Assembly: GCA_017165825.1 (NCBI GenBank)
Contig: CM029366.1
Coordinates: 23,410,342-23,474,341 of the forward strand
Direction: 5' to 3'
Origin: Hepsetus odoe
Lineage: Eukaryota > Chordata > Actinopteri > Characiformes > Hepsetidae
Length of the DNA stretch: 64,000 bases
Shown: positions 21,857-33,175 of the stretch, piece after piece
Numbering within the stretch: position 1 is the first letter of the stretch
Layout of the letters: the number at the start of each line of letters is the position of its first letter
Position numbers and translations under genes: made by a program
The notes under the pieces: model-generated
Databases searched by the model: none
The model's input: only the letters and a program-made list of their open reading frames with translations
Told to the model about the DNA's origin: nothing

Positions 21857-22180
21857 TCACTGACTCTCATTGACAAATATCAGAGGGCCCTTTGAGGTAG
21901 GGCTCCCTGTCTGTCTGTAGAACATTGGCTGTCCCAGGCTGGTCTGCGGTAGGTTGAAGCTTCCCGTTGATAGGTCAAAACTCGCCTGGCTGTAGAGCCT
22001 CTGTCCAAAGCCTGCTGCGGATTGGTCAAAGCTGCTTTGACTATACTGCCTGAAACTACTGCTGCGTTTCTCAGAGGGGGTTCTGGAGGGGTAGCGCTGA
22101 CCCGACTTGTGCAAGCCTGTCTCTTTGTAGGCAAACCAGATGTTACCAGCCCACAGGGTGAAATTCAAGAAGCCGAAGGC
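21857..22180 (-). CDS. synpr: synpr exon 5 (TM4, cytosolic tail, stop)
   Basis: Acceptor cttccag, phase 0 start AFGFLNFTLW, stop TGA at 21859-21857. Tail is rich in Ser, Gln and aromatic residues with two YSQxSFD units; ends FVNESQ (mammals end FTNQI). Confidence 0.95.
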   Translation of the reverse strand, partial: AFGFLNFTLWAGNIWFAYKETGLHKSGQRYPSRTPSEKRSSSFRQYSQSSFDQSAAGFGQRLYSQASFDLSTGSFNLPQTSLGQPMFYRQTGSPTSKGPLIFVNESQ

Positions 22181-25100
22181 CTGGAAGCAAGGATGGTTCA
22201 GTTATAAGTCAAGTACAATTTTAAAAATAAACAATTATTGCCATAGATGTACTGTTCTAGGGGGAAAGACAAAGTTAATTGGTATAGAATCTAAACAGGG
22301 AGGCTAGGCTCGGGGCTAGAACTAACATAAAAATGAACCAAAGTGGTTCTTCTATGCCATCGCTCCAAAGAACTCCTATTGGGAGCTTTATTTTTAAGTG
22401 TCAGAAGGTGATAAAGAGTCATGCACAGAAATATTCAGAAGGTGTTTTTAATATTAGCATCGTCCTGATAAAATGAAAGGAAAGCTAAAGCAGAGCAGAT
22501 GGCTGTGAGAAAGTGACAACCCTTGTCATTGTCACAGCAGACAGTGAACCACACAACAAAATTGGACCTCTGCATTTAACCCATGCACACTCAAACACCG
22601 TGCAGCAGTGGGCATGGGTTAAATGCAGAGGTCCAATTTCGTTGTGGGATATGCAGAGACCAGCTATCTTTCAAGAAACTGATGTTTTGCCCTTTGTGTA
22701 ATAACCTTTTCAGATGTCAGCATGTGGAGTTACCAGAAGAAGGGTCTGCAAATTTTGCTAATTATTCAGATTCAGGTGTTACAAAAATACAACTTACCAC
22801 TGACATGTTAAGATTGGTCCAGGTTGGCTCCTCTAGTGTCTCACACAGGTTCTCGGGGTCTCGACAGGCGGACATTAACAGCAGCATCTGACCTACATCT
22901 GTGGCTGTTTTAACTCCAGAGAGAGTTTTAGCCCAAGCAACTGAGCTTACTATCCACAGACCCGAGAAAACCACTGTCACCAGACAATCCTGTGGAGGAA
23001 GCACATTCAACTGAAAAGGTAGTATTAGGTTCTTTATAAACCACCAGATATTGCAAATGAGTCAAAAGTAGAAAAACAAGCACAATAGACCATGCTAATT
23101 GGCCCATATGAGCTAATATGACATTTTTGCTAGATTTTAGACACTTATTGGGTCAATATGAAGAAATGTAAAAATATTCCTTTGGTCTAATCCACTTTTT
23201 CACTCACCACTACAGGGCCTCTGTTCTTTTCTCTGTACTTATTCTGGTAGAAGATGTAGACTACTGTAGCCAGGAGGGAATACAAGAAAGCGAGAACAGA
23301 CACAGCAACGAAGAACTGTGCTGATGAAGAGTAATCTCCCTCGAGGAAAAGCGTCTCATGTCTCTTACCCTCACAGAGAGGAGCATTAAAGTGCACCTGC
23401 TGGAGTCTGGAGGAACAGAACAGGAGAAACCTCAGCACACTGTATTATAATGCTGGAAAGGGGTGTGTTACCTTTCCATTGCAAGGTTCTTTGAAAAAAA
23501 ACATGCACAAATTTCTTCAGAGTTCATGAAACATGTTTATTAATTGCCAAAATCAAATGGTGTAGAAGATTCAATGCTTAAGATTGTAGAAATTGTAGAT
23601 TGTAAAATCCTGTAGAAGATTTTTTGACTCATTATCATTCAGAAAATAAGCTGAATATGTAATTAAACCAGGAGCTGTAGCTGCCTTTGCTAAAGACAGA
23701 TCTATGTTGCTAAAACTGCTAAGAAGGTGACTTTCCATGCAAAGTTTTTTTTTCACAATTGCCCATATTTATGCATCACTTATGATGCATATTAACATAC
23801 AATCAGTTTTACTTATATTTCAGATTGAACATGTATAATAATAACAGTACTGACTATATAATAGTTTTGAATATAATTTCCCTGACAAAAGAGCAGTTCC
23901 TTGCATAGAAGAATAAATACACATATACTGAACACAGAAGCATTTAAATTATTTCAAGGACTTTAAAAGAATGACAAATCTCCACTCCTCAATTAAATCT
24001 AGGAAAAGCTAGGCAGCAATCATTGCATTCAGCAGAGTGTCTATATGTTTTTGAACAAAAAGCTCTCCGTGTTTAAGTTGGAATATATGATGCAGCATCA
24101 ACCCTTAATGCTGCACCCTTTAATAAATTAGCAATAAAAAAACACAACATCCAGTCCGAATGTTTAAACTGGATTTCATGTGGCAAGATCCAATTTGTGT
24201 CAGATTTAAGATCACCTACAACAGTTACTTGAATTTGATGGGGGGGCAGAAAATCTGCAGAAAATCTAACTTGCTCAAATAATATGTATATAAAAAAATC
24301 TAATTTACACTGCCTATTTAAGCAAGGCCTTATTTGTACAGTATACATTTCCCCAGTTTAGACATTCTCAATAAATTTAGCCAGCAGTCCCTAAAATGTC
24401 ACTATGTATTACAATACAGTGTTTGGAGCGTAGGTGGAAGTCTTCACACACTTCCTCTGAGGCATGACAGACATGTCACCACATCTGTCTGAGACTCTGC
24501 TGACTGCTTTACTTAGAGAGATCTTCTAAAGAGCTCAGTCCATCAAGAACATAGTGTTCCAGAGTGATTTACTTTTCGCTGAACCCCCGATATTACTTTA
24601 TTGCCTTGACATTAGGAGGAATGATCACACTCACCTGAATGGATAAGTGAAAGTGACACTGATGTTGCTTTGAGTTTTATCCAGACATTCCACTTTAACC
24701 GTTATCTGGCCCGAGTATCCCCCACATAACGCAAATGCAAAGACAGCAAAAAGCTGTTGAAAAAACACAAATTACTCATGAAAAACATGTGTTTGTGGTG
24801 ATGTGGTGTAAAAAGTTCAACTGTTGCAGTATTGGCAGCCAGAGATTATATTTCATTTCACTGAGATATACCAATCAACCACAACATTTAAATCACTGAA
24901 AGGCTAATTAATATCTGTCAAAAACTTGCGCAAGGAAGGACACTGGTGCACTGCCGACAGGCTCATTGAAAGTGAAAGTGAAGTGAAAGTGACAACCCTT
25001 GTCATTGCGAGGTCACGGCACAGCACACATGAACCACAACGAAATTGGACCTCTGCATTTAACCCATACACACACGTGCAGCAGTGGGCAGCTATTGAAA

Positions 25101-28100
25101 GCGCCCGGGGAGCAGTGATGGGGACGGTACCTTGCTCAAGGGTACCTCAGGGCAACCCACTAGGGTGGGAATCGAACCCACAATCTTCTGATGCGGGGCC
25201 AACTCCCTAACCACTAGGCCACCGCTGCCCCGGTGATTGATGTGTGTTTCCTGGATAGAATATGGCAAGATACTTCCAGGAATGCCACAAGCCAGCAAGT
25301 GTGAAAATCTGGCCATTGCTTTGCTTGGAAAACGGGTCATTGATTACATGACAATATATTCACTAGGAATGGTTTCAAAATGTTGACTTGGTGGAGAAAC
25401 AAGTTGAATCCATAGTGGCCCAACCTTCTATCCTCCGTAACCTCCGTATCTAACAGGAATTAAAGGACCTAATGTATTGGTGCCAGATACCACTGCGCAT
25501 CTTCAAAAGACATGTGGAGTTCATGCCTCAATGAATCAAAGCTGTTTAGGCAGAATGAGTGGGACCTATGCATGTATTATGCAGGTGGTTCGAATGTTAT
25601 GGCTGACCAGTGTTTTCAAATTCACAAGCACTACACAAACAACGACACTTACATTACTGATCCATCTGGAAGAGTTTTAAACCAAAATTGTCCACTGCTA
25701 ACTTCACATTGTTCTCTACTATTCATATTGTAGTAAGGAGCACAGAAAACATATAATGAAATCTCTCAGTGACTCTACATAGATGTGGTAGGTACATCAC
25801 AGTGTGCATTATGTTTGAGAGTAAATGCACATTAAAACAGTAGTTTCCTGAAAATTAACTACACAGCGTTTCAGACATTTAAGAGATTTCAAACCATAGA
25901 TCAGTGAGATTGGTCTTTAGGGTTGGAACTTGCAGGCAATAGCAGGCAGTGATTTATCACTTCAGGCCATTGTGTGTTTCTAGAAGAGCATGTTTTGCTT
26001 TGTGTTTGGTAATGACATGCAGAGTGTTTCCGAATGAAGGTATTTAATCAACTGCAGTTTATCAAACGCCCTGCTCAGTGTGTTGGGAATATAACAGTCC
26101 TGCTAAAGGACCCTGAGGAATGAAAAGTGGCTTAGTTCTTTGCAATCCTTAATATCACCAAAGGCTATTAACCTAAGGAACATGCATTAATGCAGTTAAA
26201 AATAACATATTATCATTTTTTAATTAACAGAGGAACTATATATAGAATTCTGGACAAATCTTTTGCTTGGGACGTCTTCAAGCCACAACCTTTGACTCAA
26301 ATTAACCTTAGCAATAGTTTCTTTGTTACACGCCACTTTTTAATTAGCCCTTATAAGAAGACCAAAAAATTCTTATTTTTTTTGCCACAAAACTACTTTT
26401 TACTTCAGTTTCCTTTTAACTTACAACACCTGCTCAGAGCCCGAGATTTAAGCCATTTTGTTTCTTTCATGTTCTGTGGTTAACTGTATTTCAATACTTT
26501 CTACATACATGTCCTCCCTTAATATTATTACACTGTTTCACTTATAAAATTGCTCTGAGAATTTCTTCAGATTCTTTATCATCATAGGATTTCAGGGTCC
26601 TAGGTCCACTCTTTGGAACACAAGTCTTTAGTTCTCTCCACAGATTTTTAAAGGGGTTTGAGTATGGGGAGCAGGATGCTTATATCAAAAGCTGGATTAA
26701 ACCATTTAATAATTGTTAAATGGGGTGGTGGTGTTCCAGTGGTAGGATACTTGCCTACGGACCTATGGCTCAAGAGGTCCCAGGTTTGAATCCCACCCCT
26801 GGCACTACCACCACTGGGTCCCTGAGCAAGACCCTTAACCCTGAGTTGCTCCAGGGGGAAGTCGCTCTGGATAAGAGCGTCTGCTAAATGCCGTAAATGT
26901 AATGCAATGTAAATGTAATAAAGTAATTTAACTGTTTGTGTGTTTTATATATATATATATGTTTTTTTTTTGTTTTTTTTTTTTTTAAGACTTTTACCCA
27001 ACTGACTATATGTCCTCAGGTGTCTGTTATTTGGAAGCTAATGGATTTATGGTCTATGAGGTGATAAATTATTTGATAGCAACAAAACATGTAATTTGAA
27101 GACAGATTGTACCATTCTAAACTGAGATGCTTGATTTGATCATTAACATTGACACCCACTCTAATGGTACAGCTTAAGAAAGGAAAAATGTTACCCACTT
27201 AAAAGCTCATATTCAGTGTGTGTGTCTAACAGCCTATTTAGGATTTAATACAATGCAACTAACAAAGCTGACTTACATCATTTAAAAGTACATTTAGAAT
27301 TTTTTTTGCTGTATTTTGATGAAGAGAAGGGGAATATCAGCTGGGCTCTTTGTCTAAGACACCTTAGTGGAAACATATCTAGTAGCATTCTGAACTTGAT
27401 ACATGCTCCCTCTGTTACACAACTGCACTCCTGCCTGAGACATTTTGACAGCTTGACGTCAGAGTCATCTGGATTTACAAAAACTCAAAATAAAAAGCAA
27501 ATGACTGCATAGTTTATAGACCACAATACTTCATAAACTACAGGACGGTGCAAAAAGAATCACCCCTCATTTCTTCACATTGTGCCCTGGAATCACCTTG
27601 TTGGAGGTAAAAAAAAAAAAAAAAAGTATTTTATGTCAGCTAAAATGTTTTTATCTTTGGCATACTGAGGAGAATAAAGGAAAGACATGGGAACAAATGC
27701 TTTAGTGCGACAGGCTGCAAAGTGTCTAAAGATATGAGGTTCTAGATAAAGGGGTTCCAACCACTCAGCATTCAGCAACTGCAGTAAACTAATCACCAGC
27801 CTGATCATCTGGAATCTGTGTGTTTTATGCAGGCTGTTTCTGCATAAGGAAATAGAACCTTTAACTCTCTCTCTCTCTCTCTCGCTCTCTCTCTCCTGCT
27901 ACTTTCTTTTTGCTTTTCTTCATGCATTATTATAATGTAAATATTATATATATTTATTATAAATGATGATGGCAAAACAGCTGATAGAATTCACTGATAA
28001 AATTAACCCAATAATGAGGAGGTACACTTGGGTTGCATGAACACAGAAAAAGCATCTATAGACATATGTCCAAACAGACTTACTACATACATACACACAT

Positions 28101-28509
28101 ACATACACATATATGTATCAGAGATTTAAAAAAATATATATGTGGATAGAACACTGACAAGTGCTGATTAAGGATTAGCATTGATCTCTTGCACATGTCA
28201 GTAAGAACAGATGAATTATTCAGAAAGGATAGACTACAAACAGGAGACTGATGCTGGGACCCCACACAGTGATTAACTGATGAAATAATTGAACCTATTC
28301 TTAGATATGCACTCAAACACCCTCTACACAGATGGAAAGAGATATGGGCCTTTACACATAGCCTGGATGTATGCTTTCTGTAAATAAAAACAGGTAAACA
28401 TTACTAAACACTCTGCAGATGAAAAGTATGTAGATGCATGAAAAAGACATTACAGACAAAAACAAAAAAACAAACATTGTCTTACCGGAGCAAATATGAC
28501 CATACACAT
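21857..28509 (-). CDS. synpr: Synaptoporin (synaptophysin family), complete coding sequence, five exons
   Basis: Join on the minus strand of 28509-28486, 24753-24635, 23406-23208, 22989-22798 and 22180-21857: 858 nt, 285 codons plus stop, all GT-AG with matching phases. Synaptoporin is a four-TM MARVEL-domain protein of synaptic vesicle membranes with both ends in the cytosol. Seen here: the exact short N-terminus MCMVIFAP of the common isoform, TM1 (LFAVFAFALCGGYSG), luminal loop 1 with an N-glycosylation site NIS, TM2, the RGP-type cytosolic loop, TM3, a second luminal loop with NMS, TM4 (FGFLNFTLWAGNIWFAYKET) and the synaptoporin-specific SGQRYPS. The tail has repeated YSQSSFD/YSQASFD units and is about 20 residues longer than in mammals. 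The alternative long N-terminal exon known in mammals was not found. Synaptophysin is excluded by the tail and N-terminus. Confidence 0.95.
22510..22648 (-). mobile_element. SINE family B fragments in inverted arrangement
   Basis: 22510-22610 is an antisense SINE B body; 22612-22648 is the same segment in sense orientation. Together they form an almost perfect stem of about 35 bp (22552-22586 with 22612-22646) in the intron between exons 4 and 5. Confidence 0.75.
22798..22989 (-). CDS. synpr: synpr exon 4 (TM3, luminal loop 2)
   Basis: 64 codons, phase 0 at both ends; acceptor ctccacag, donor gtaagt. Encodes DCLVTVVFSGLWIVSSVAWA then the loop with MSACRDP and the NMS glycosylation site. Confidence 0.95.
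23208..23406 (-). CDS. synpr: synpr exon 3 (luminal loop 1 end, TM2)
   Basis: First base completes a split Arg codon; acceptor ttcctccag, donor gtgagt. Encodes LQQVHFNAPLCEGKRHE, TM2 (FFVAVSVLAFLYSLLATVVY) and YREKNRGPVV. Confidence 0.95.
24635..24753 (-). CDS. synpr: synpr exon 2 (TM1, luminal loop 1 start)
   Basis: Acceptor ttcaacag, donor gtgagt. Encodes LFAVFAFALCGGYSGQITVK then VECLDKTQSNISVTFTYPF plus two bases of the split Arg codon. NIS is a glycosylation sequon in the loop. Confidence 0.95.
24870..25612 (+). mobile_element. Decayed Tc1-like transposon, split by a SINE
   Basis: Left end taccaatcaaccacaacatt and right end ggttcgaatgttatggctga are degenerate inverted ends. The right part (about 25370-25600) keeps phrases of the transposase 3' end of a common fish Tc1-like family (tggtgccagataccactgcg, catgtggagttcatgcctca). 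The frame is destroyed. A SINE B copy (24968-25232) sits inside it. Lies in synpr intron 1. Confidence 0.7.
24968..25232 (-). mobile_element. SINE family B, full copy
   Basis: Antisense copy with tRNA-like head (minus strand: ggcagcggtggcctagtggt, B-box gggttcgattccc), middle block ggtacccttgagcaaggtac, and body ending in gtcacttt repeats. One of the best preserved in the window, nested in the Tc1 relic. Confidence 0.88.
26721..26918 (+). mobile_element. SINE family A, full copy
   Basis: Head gtggtgttccagtggtagga, B-box ggtttgaatcc, tail ctctggataagagcgtctgc. A stretch of the central body (between ccaggggg and agtcgctctgg) is missing compared with 3592-3794. Lies in synpr intron 1. Confidence 0.85.
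27366..27850 (+). repeat. Unclassified dispersed repeat, copy 1
   Basis: Long similarity, same orientation, to 32578-33175: shared phrases include aacatatctag..gcattctgaac, aaatgactgcata, gggaacaaatgctttag and ataaaggggttccaaccact. Both copies end in a (CT)n tract. It holds no intact frame. Confidence 0.7.
27866..27896 (+). repeat. (CT)n microsatellite
   Basis: CT run with one CG interruption, directly after the dispersed repeat. Confidence 0.9.
28486..28509 (-). CDS. synpr: synpr exon 1 (start codon, eight codons)
   Basis: ATG at 28509-28507 followed by codons for CMVIFAP and donor gtaaga. The peptide MCMVIFAP is the N-terminus of the standard vertebrate synaptoporin isoform, which decides the start. 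Too short for frame searches to show. Confidence 0.93.
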
Positions 28510-28636
28510 TGATGAAGACGATTGATCATCAGTCTGTATATCTCAATGAAGTGACAGCTCCTCTACTATCCAAGACCTCAGACTGAGATTGAGTATCCAC
28601 TGAACAGATACATGCATCTACATAGGAACCAGGCAG

Positions 28637-28642
28637 AAAGAG

Positions 28643-28702
<60 letters not shown>
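28637..28702 (+). repeat. (GA)n microsatellite near synpr start
   Basis: About 33 GA units, 127 bases upstream of the synpr ATG, thus (TC)n in the synpr 5' UTR or promoter sense. GA/TC tracts can act as promoter elements, but this is only a possibility. Confidence 0.9.
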
Positions 28703-28704
<2 letters not shown>

Positions 28705-30953
28705 GAAAGAAAATGCAGAGAGAAAAAAGAAACCTTAAAACCATGAAAATAAATAATTTCACATTTTTTTTACACAGACGCAAACAAAATATGTTAATTT
28801 CTATTTTTTAAACTTACAAGAAATATTACAAAATTACTCATAAATTGATCAATTATAAAATTACTTATAGACTTTACAAATAAGTTTTGATTTGAATAAA
28901 TCGTTTTTTTTTAAGAATTCATTTTAAGCTGGAAGTTAATTAATGCATTTAATTGTAAAATAAGCCAATGCTAATATGAGTGCCTCGGGTTTTGGCTACA
29001 TTTTAATCATTTTTAAGCACAGTTTCAGATATTCTGCAGTAAAGTGAAAAGTCATTTCAGCACAGATGACACACTTATTGCAAACTGTTAGCAGCAACCT
29101 GACCGCAGTTTTCACATGAAAAGTTTCTGTGCTTTAGCTATGCTGACAGGAGCAGCATGGGGATCAGTTTTTTTGACGATGCCACATCAGTCAATCATCA
29201 TACCTCAACAAACCCACTTCTTTTCATGTATGCTTCCAGAATGGAAGATGGCAATATTTGCACATCTTCCATGATTTTGATAAACAAGTAGCTTATCATA
29301 AGAGATTCCAAATTACATCATTCATTTATAGTAATGATTTTATTTCTTCATTATTTTGTGAACTGTTCTAATAAACATTTATAATTAATCCATAATTCAT
29401 GAAAGACTATATATCATCAAAAAAGCAAGTGTCATTCATTGGAAAGTTTTGTAATATTTCTTCACAGATGACAGTAATGAGATTACTTTACAGGTGACAA
29501 TTTGGAGATCTGGAGACAATTTGGAGATTTGGAGATTTTTGGAGAAAAAAATATAGAATAACCTACTAGGTGTCCAAGATGTACCACTTGAATTTCATTT
29601 GTTTTTAAATTATGGTGATATTTATTGCACAAAAAATAATTGTGACAACACATTAAATACACATGTCTATAGATCTGAGGCATCTGTCATTTCAGAAACA
29701 TTGACAGGAGTAGACATTCACCACTGCCTTATAATCTTTATCTTGGTTCCAGTTATTACATTGGGAAGGTTAAAGAATTCAAAATGTCCTAAATTCAAAA
29801 AGGCCTAAAAATCACTCTTTAAAGTCCTCTATCATTGTATTATACTCGATCGCCCCCTTCTGAGCAGAAACATAAATAACACACCAGACTAATCAGTGAT
29901 TCACACCTGTCAGACATTCTGTGATTCTTCTTAACAACACTTTCTGGTTTGAGCATCTCTTTGTTAATATTGGATTAATAATGTTATATCCACTTAAACA
30001 TCAGTAACTTACAGCTCAGCAAAGTCACCTAAAATAGTCACCTAAAATATACAGACATAGCCGGTGTAGCTAATGGTGAGTATTTGAGTCTGATGAAGAG
30101 AGAGTGTTGAGCTGGTTTGTGATCCTGCAGCACTAGTAGCTGCAGAATGTTTCCTAGGATCCAAGCCTCAGTGCTGGCGACAATACTTGCTCAGCCTCCA
30201 TCCAACTCTGCTTCCCCTGGCAGCTCTAAAGTCCCATTATCCAACAGAGCAGTGTGACGAAGACTCAGGATGTAGGATTTTTCAGGCAGCATTTTCTGTC
30301 CTCTGCATTTCTAAGGGTTTGTTTAACTCCAGAGGCTCCTAGGTACCTTGCTTGCCTGTAGATTGCTTGTAGTTTCCTCATGTATGATTCATGATTACTG
30401 CACGGCAACAACATAGAAATGTAGCTTTCTCCATTCCCTAAGTTCATCTTTAGAAACTCGATCATCTACCATCTTTGAGTGAAGACCTTTAAACGGCATT
30501 TGAGAGCAGGATGTATTATTGTTTCTCACACCTCTGAGATTCCTGTTGCCTGAGACTATGGACAGCTTCGCTGCGTTGCTCAATGCAGTCCTCGTAAAGT
30601 CCTCGCACTGGATGACAATACTCTGTTGTCTGCACTGCTACTACAGAGTGCTGCCAGGCCTCTGGCACTGTAAAGTCTGTTCCCACTGCAAGTGTACCAC
30701 TTAGGTTTCATCAGTTCCTGAGCACTGTTTGAAGTTCTACCTGGATTCCTGAAAGGACTGTATACAACCTGGAGTTTTGGAGGATTTTGCCATGCAGGAG
30801 CTTTTTTAGACAATATTGTCTTCAGTGCTCCTCTCTCCCTCTTTCACTGCTGATAGTTATGACCTTCAGAACCATTCTTTCACTAGGAGAGTACTCTGCT
30901 TTACTCTACATTCTTTGTCTTTTCCTTTTATATCCATACAGTCTACAGGCACC
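28703..30953. other. Upstream of synpr, no gene seen
   Basis: Should contain the synpr promoter, but I see no CpG cluster or TATA box that fixes it. Short frames near 30265-30813 overlap on both strands and have no recognisable homology. Confidence 0.45.
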
Positions 30954-31200
30954 GGCGCAGCGGTGGCCTAGTGGTTAGGGAGTCGCCCCGCATCAGAAGA
31001 TTGTGGGTTTGATTCCCTCACAAGTAGGTTGCCCTGGGGTACTCCTGAGCAAGGTACAGTCCCTGTCACTGCTCCCCGGGCACTTTCAATAGCTGCCCAC
31101 TGCTGCATGGTGTTTGTGTGCATGGGTTAAAAGCAGAGGTCCAATTTTGTTGTGGTTCACGCTTGCTGTGCTGTGACCTAACAATGACAAGGGTTGTCAC
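30954..31200 (+). mobile_element. SINE family B, full sense copy
   Basis: Head gcagcggtggcctagtggtt with A-box, B-box gggtttgattccc, block agcaaggtac, body catgggttaaaagcagaggt and end gacaagggttgtcactttca. Confidence 0.88.
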
Positions 31201-32060
31201 TTTCATATGGTTTCCTTACAGAAATTTTAATTTCAGTCAAGGCAAAACATACTGCATGGACTCACACTGTTTTATACTAATAGGCCTGCTTTATCAGTTT
31301 TATACACTTTTCCATGATAGTGCACATTATAGCTTATACAGTTCTAACCTGGCAATGCAACGGCTCACATATATGATCTCACTACGCAATGCACTACTAC
31401 CCTCTACTGTTCTAAACAGGAGAATGCACTTTTTCAATTATTCTTTATTATAACATGATATTGAAGTATGACCTGATGCACCAAATGCAGTGTGGAGCTT
31501 TTTTTAAAAAAACTTAACATGTTTACCATTGTCCCTTTAACCGTGTGTGGCATATACAAAGGCAGAAAAAAGTGCCTTTGAGCTTTATGAAACCAAAATA
31601 CTTGTTTGTGTAGATGATTTAATTCTGAATCTCTAACAAATATATGACAAACATAAAGGTGTGTATTATTGTATTTATATCATTCAAAAGTTATTTTTAG
31701 CACTAAAACTTGTTGATGTCTGAGATACCAGTGATCCTATACAAATGTCACTGAGGGCAAGGGATGTCTAAAACGCACTCACTCAGAAAAGCAATAGTTC
31801 ATCTTTGGCTGTGGTCAAAAGGTCAAAATATGCTAGACAGTGGTCTTATATCTAGAAAATATTTAAGCCTTTCTCAGTTAACTGTCAACCAGCTAAACTA
31901 ACTCATCTGTGTGTAAGTTCAGGCTGTTTAAAGAGCACAACTGAGATTCAAAGGCTGTTTTGATCACTCTTTTTTGTTGTTGTGGAGTTTTATAATGACC
32001 CCTGAGAGCAGTCTGCTTTCTGCTTAAACCGAAGCCCTGTTCATATGCTGTTGCATAAGC

Positions 32061-32061
<1 letters not shown>

Positions 32062-32093
<32 letters not shown>
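32062..32093 (+). repeat. (TA)n microsatellite
   Basis: Pure TA run directly before a MITE copy. Confidence 0.95.
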
Positions 32094-32094
<1 letters not shown>

Positions 32095-32555
32095 TGTGTA
32101 AAAGTTTTAGGCAGGTGTGAAAAAATGCTGTAAAAAAGAATGTTTTCAGAAATATAAATAATGATTGTTTATTTTTATCAATTTACAAAATGCAAAGTGA
32201 GCGAACAAAAGAAAAATCTAAATCAAATCAATATTTGGTGTTACTACCTTTTGCATTCAAACCAGCATCTTCTAGTTCTGCAGTTCTTCTAGGTACACTT
32301 GTACAAAGTCAGGGATTTTGTTGGATTATAGTCGGTGTATGATCAACCAGTTTTACCAATCAGGTGCTGATGATCATCAACGTCACACGGAGGTTGAAAC
32401 ACAGTCATGTTGGGAACAACCTACCAGCTGAGTTCCTTCAAAAACTGTGTGCAAGTGTACCTAGAAGAACTGATGCTGTTTTGAAGGCAAAGGGTGGTCA
32501 CACCAAATATTGATTTGATTTAGATTTCTCTTTCTAAAACTTTTGCACAGTACTG
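32092..32555 (+). mobile_element. Tc1/mariner-like MITE, nearly full copy
   Basis: Left end tactgtgtaaaagttttagg lacks the first bases; right end ttttgcacagtactg. Internal sequence matches 51355-51906, with part of the right inverted end missing. Confidence 0.85.
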
Positions 32556-32577
32556 TACGTATATATGTTTTATTGCG

Positions 32578-33175
32578 AAACATATCTAGCAGCATTCTGA
32601 ACATGATACACACTCCCCCTGTTGCAGAACTGCACTGCTGCCTGAAACATTCAGTTGCAGTAGGTTTTACAAAAACAAAATCAAAAGTAAATGACTGCAT
32701 ACTTGTTCATGAACCATTTGAACTACAGGACTGTGCAAAAGGCTTTATCTTATCCCTGGCAAACTGAATAGAATCAATGAAAGACTTGGGAACAAATGCT
32801 TTAGTTTGACAGGCTGTAAAGGGCCTAAAGATGCAAGGTATCTAGATAAAGGGGTTCCAACCACTCAGTATTCAACATCACCATTAAACTAACCACCAGC
32901 TTGTTCATCTGAAATCCTCTGCACCCGTTTCTTCACTACTTCATGCCTTAAGGTAGATTGTTTACTTCTTCTTGAATTATTCATACATAGGTCACTTTGT
33001 GAGATATAGGGACTGGACTGACGGGACTGGACATTCTTCAAAAATACATAAAAAATGTTCAGAATGACTCAAAATATGAAGAAATGTGAAGACTGAAGAC
33101 TTTCACACAGTACTGTATATAATCATCATTTGCCTGTGCGTTTTCTATGCAGGCTCAATCTTTAAAATAGCACCC
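32578..33175 (+). repeat. Unclassified dispersed repeat, copy 2
   Basis: Second copy of the 27366-27850 repeat. It contains an inner unit running from ggactgtgcaaaagg (about 32728) to cacacagtactgta (about 33116) that resembles the ends of the MITE family, so the repeat may be a compound of a Tc1-like element and its flanks. Confidence 0.65.

Noticed and set aside
28529..28783. Leu/Ser-rich minus-strand frame near synpr exon 1
   Set aside because: Translation of the (GA)n/(TC)n repeat; the real start is the short MCMVIFAP exon.
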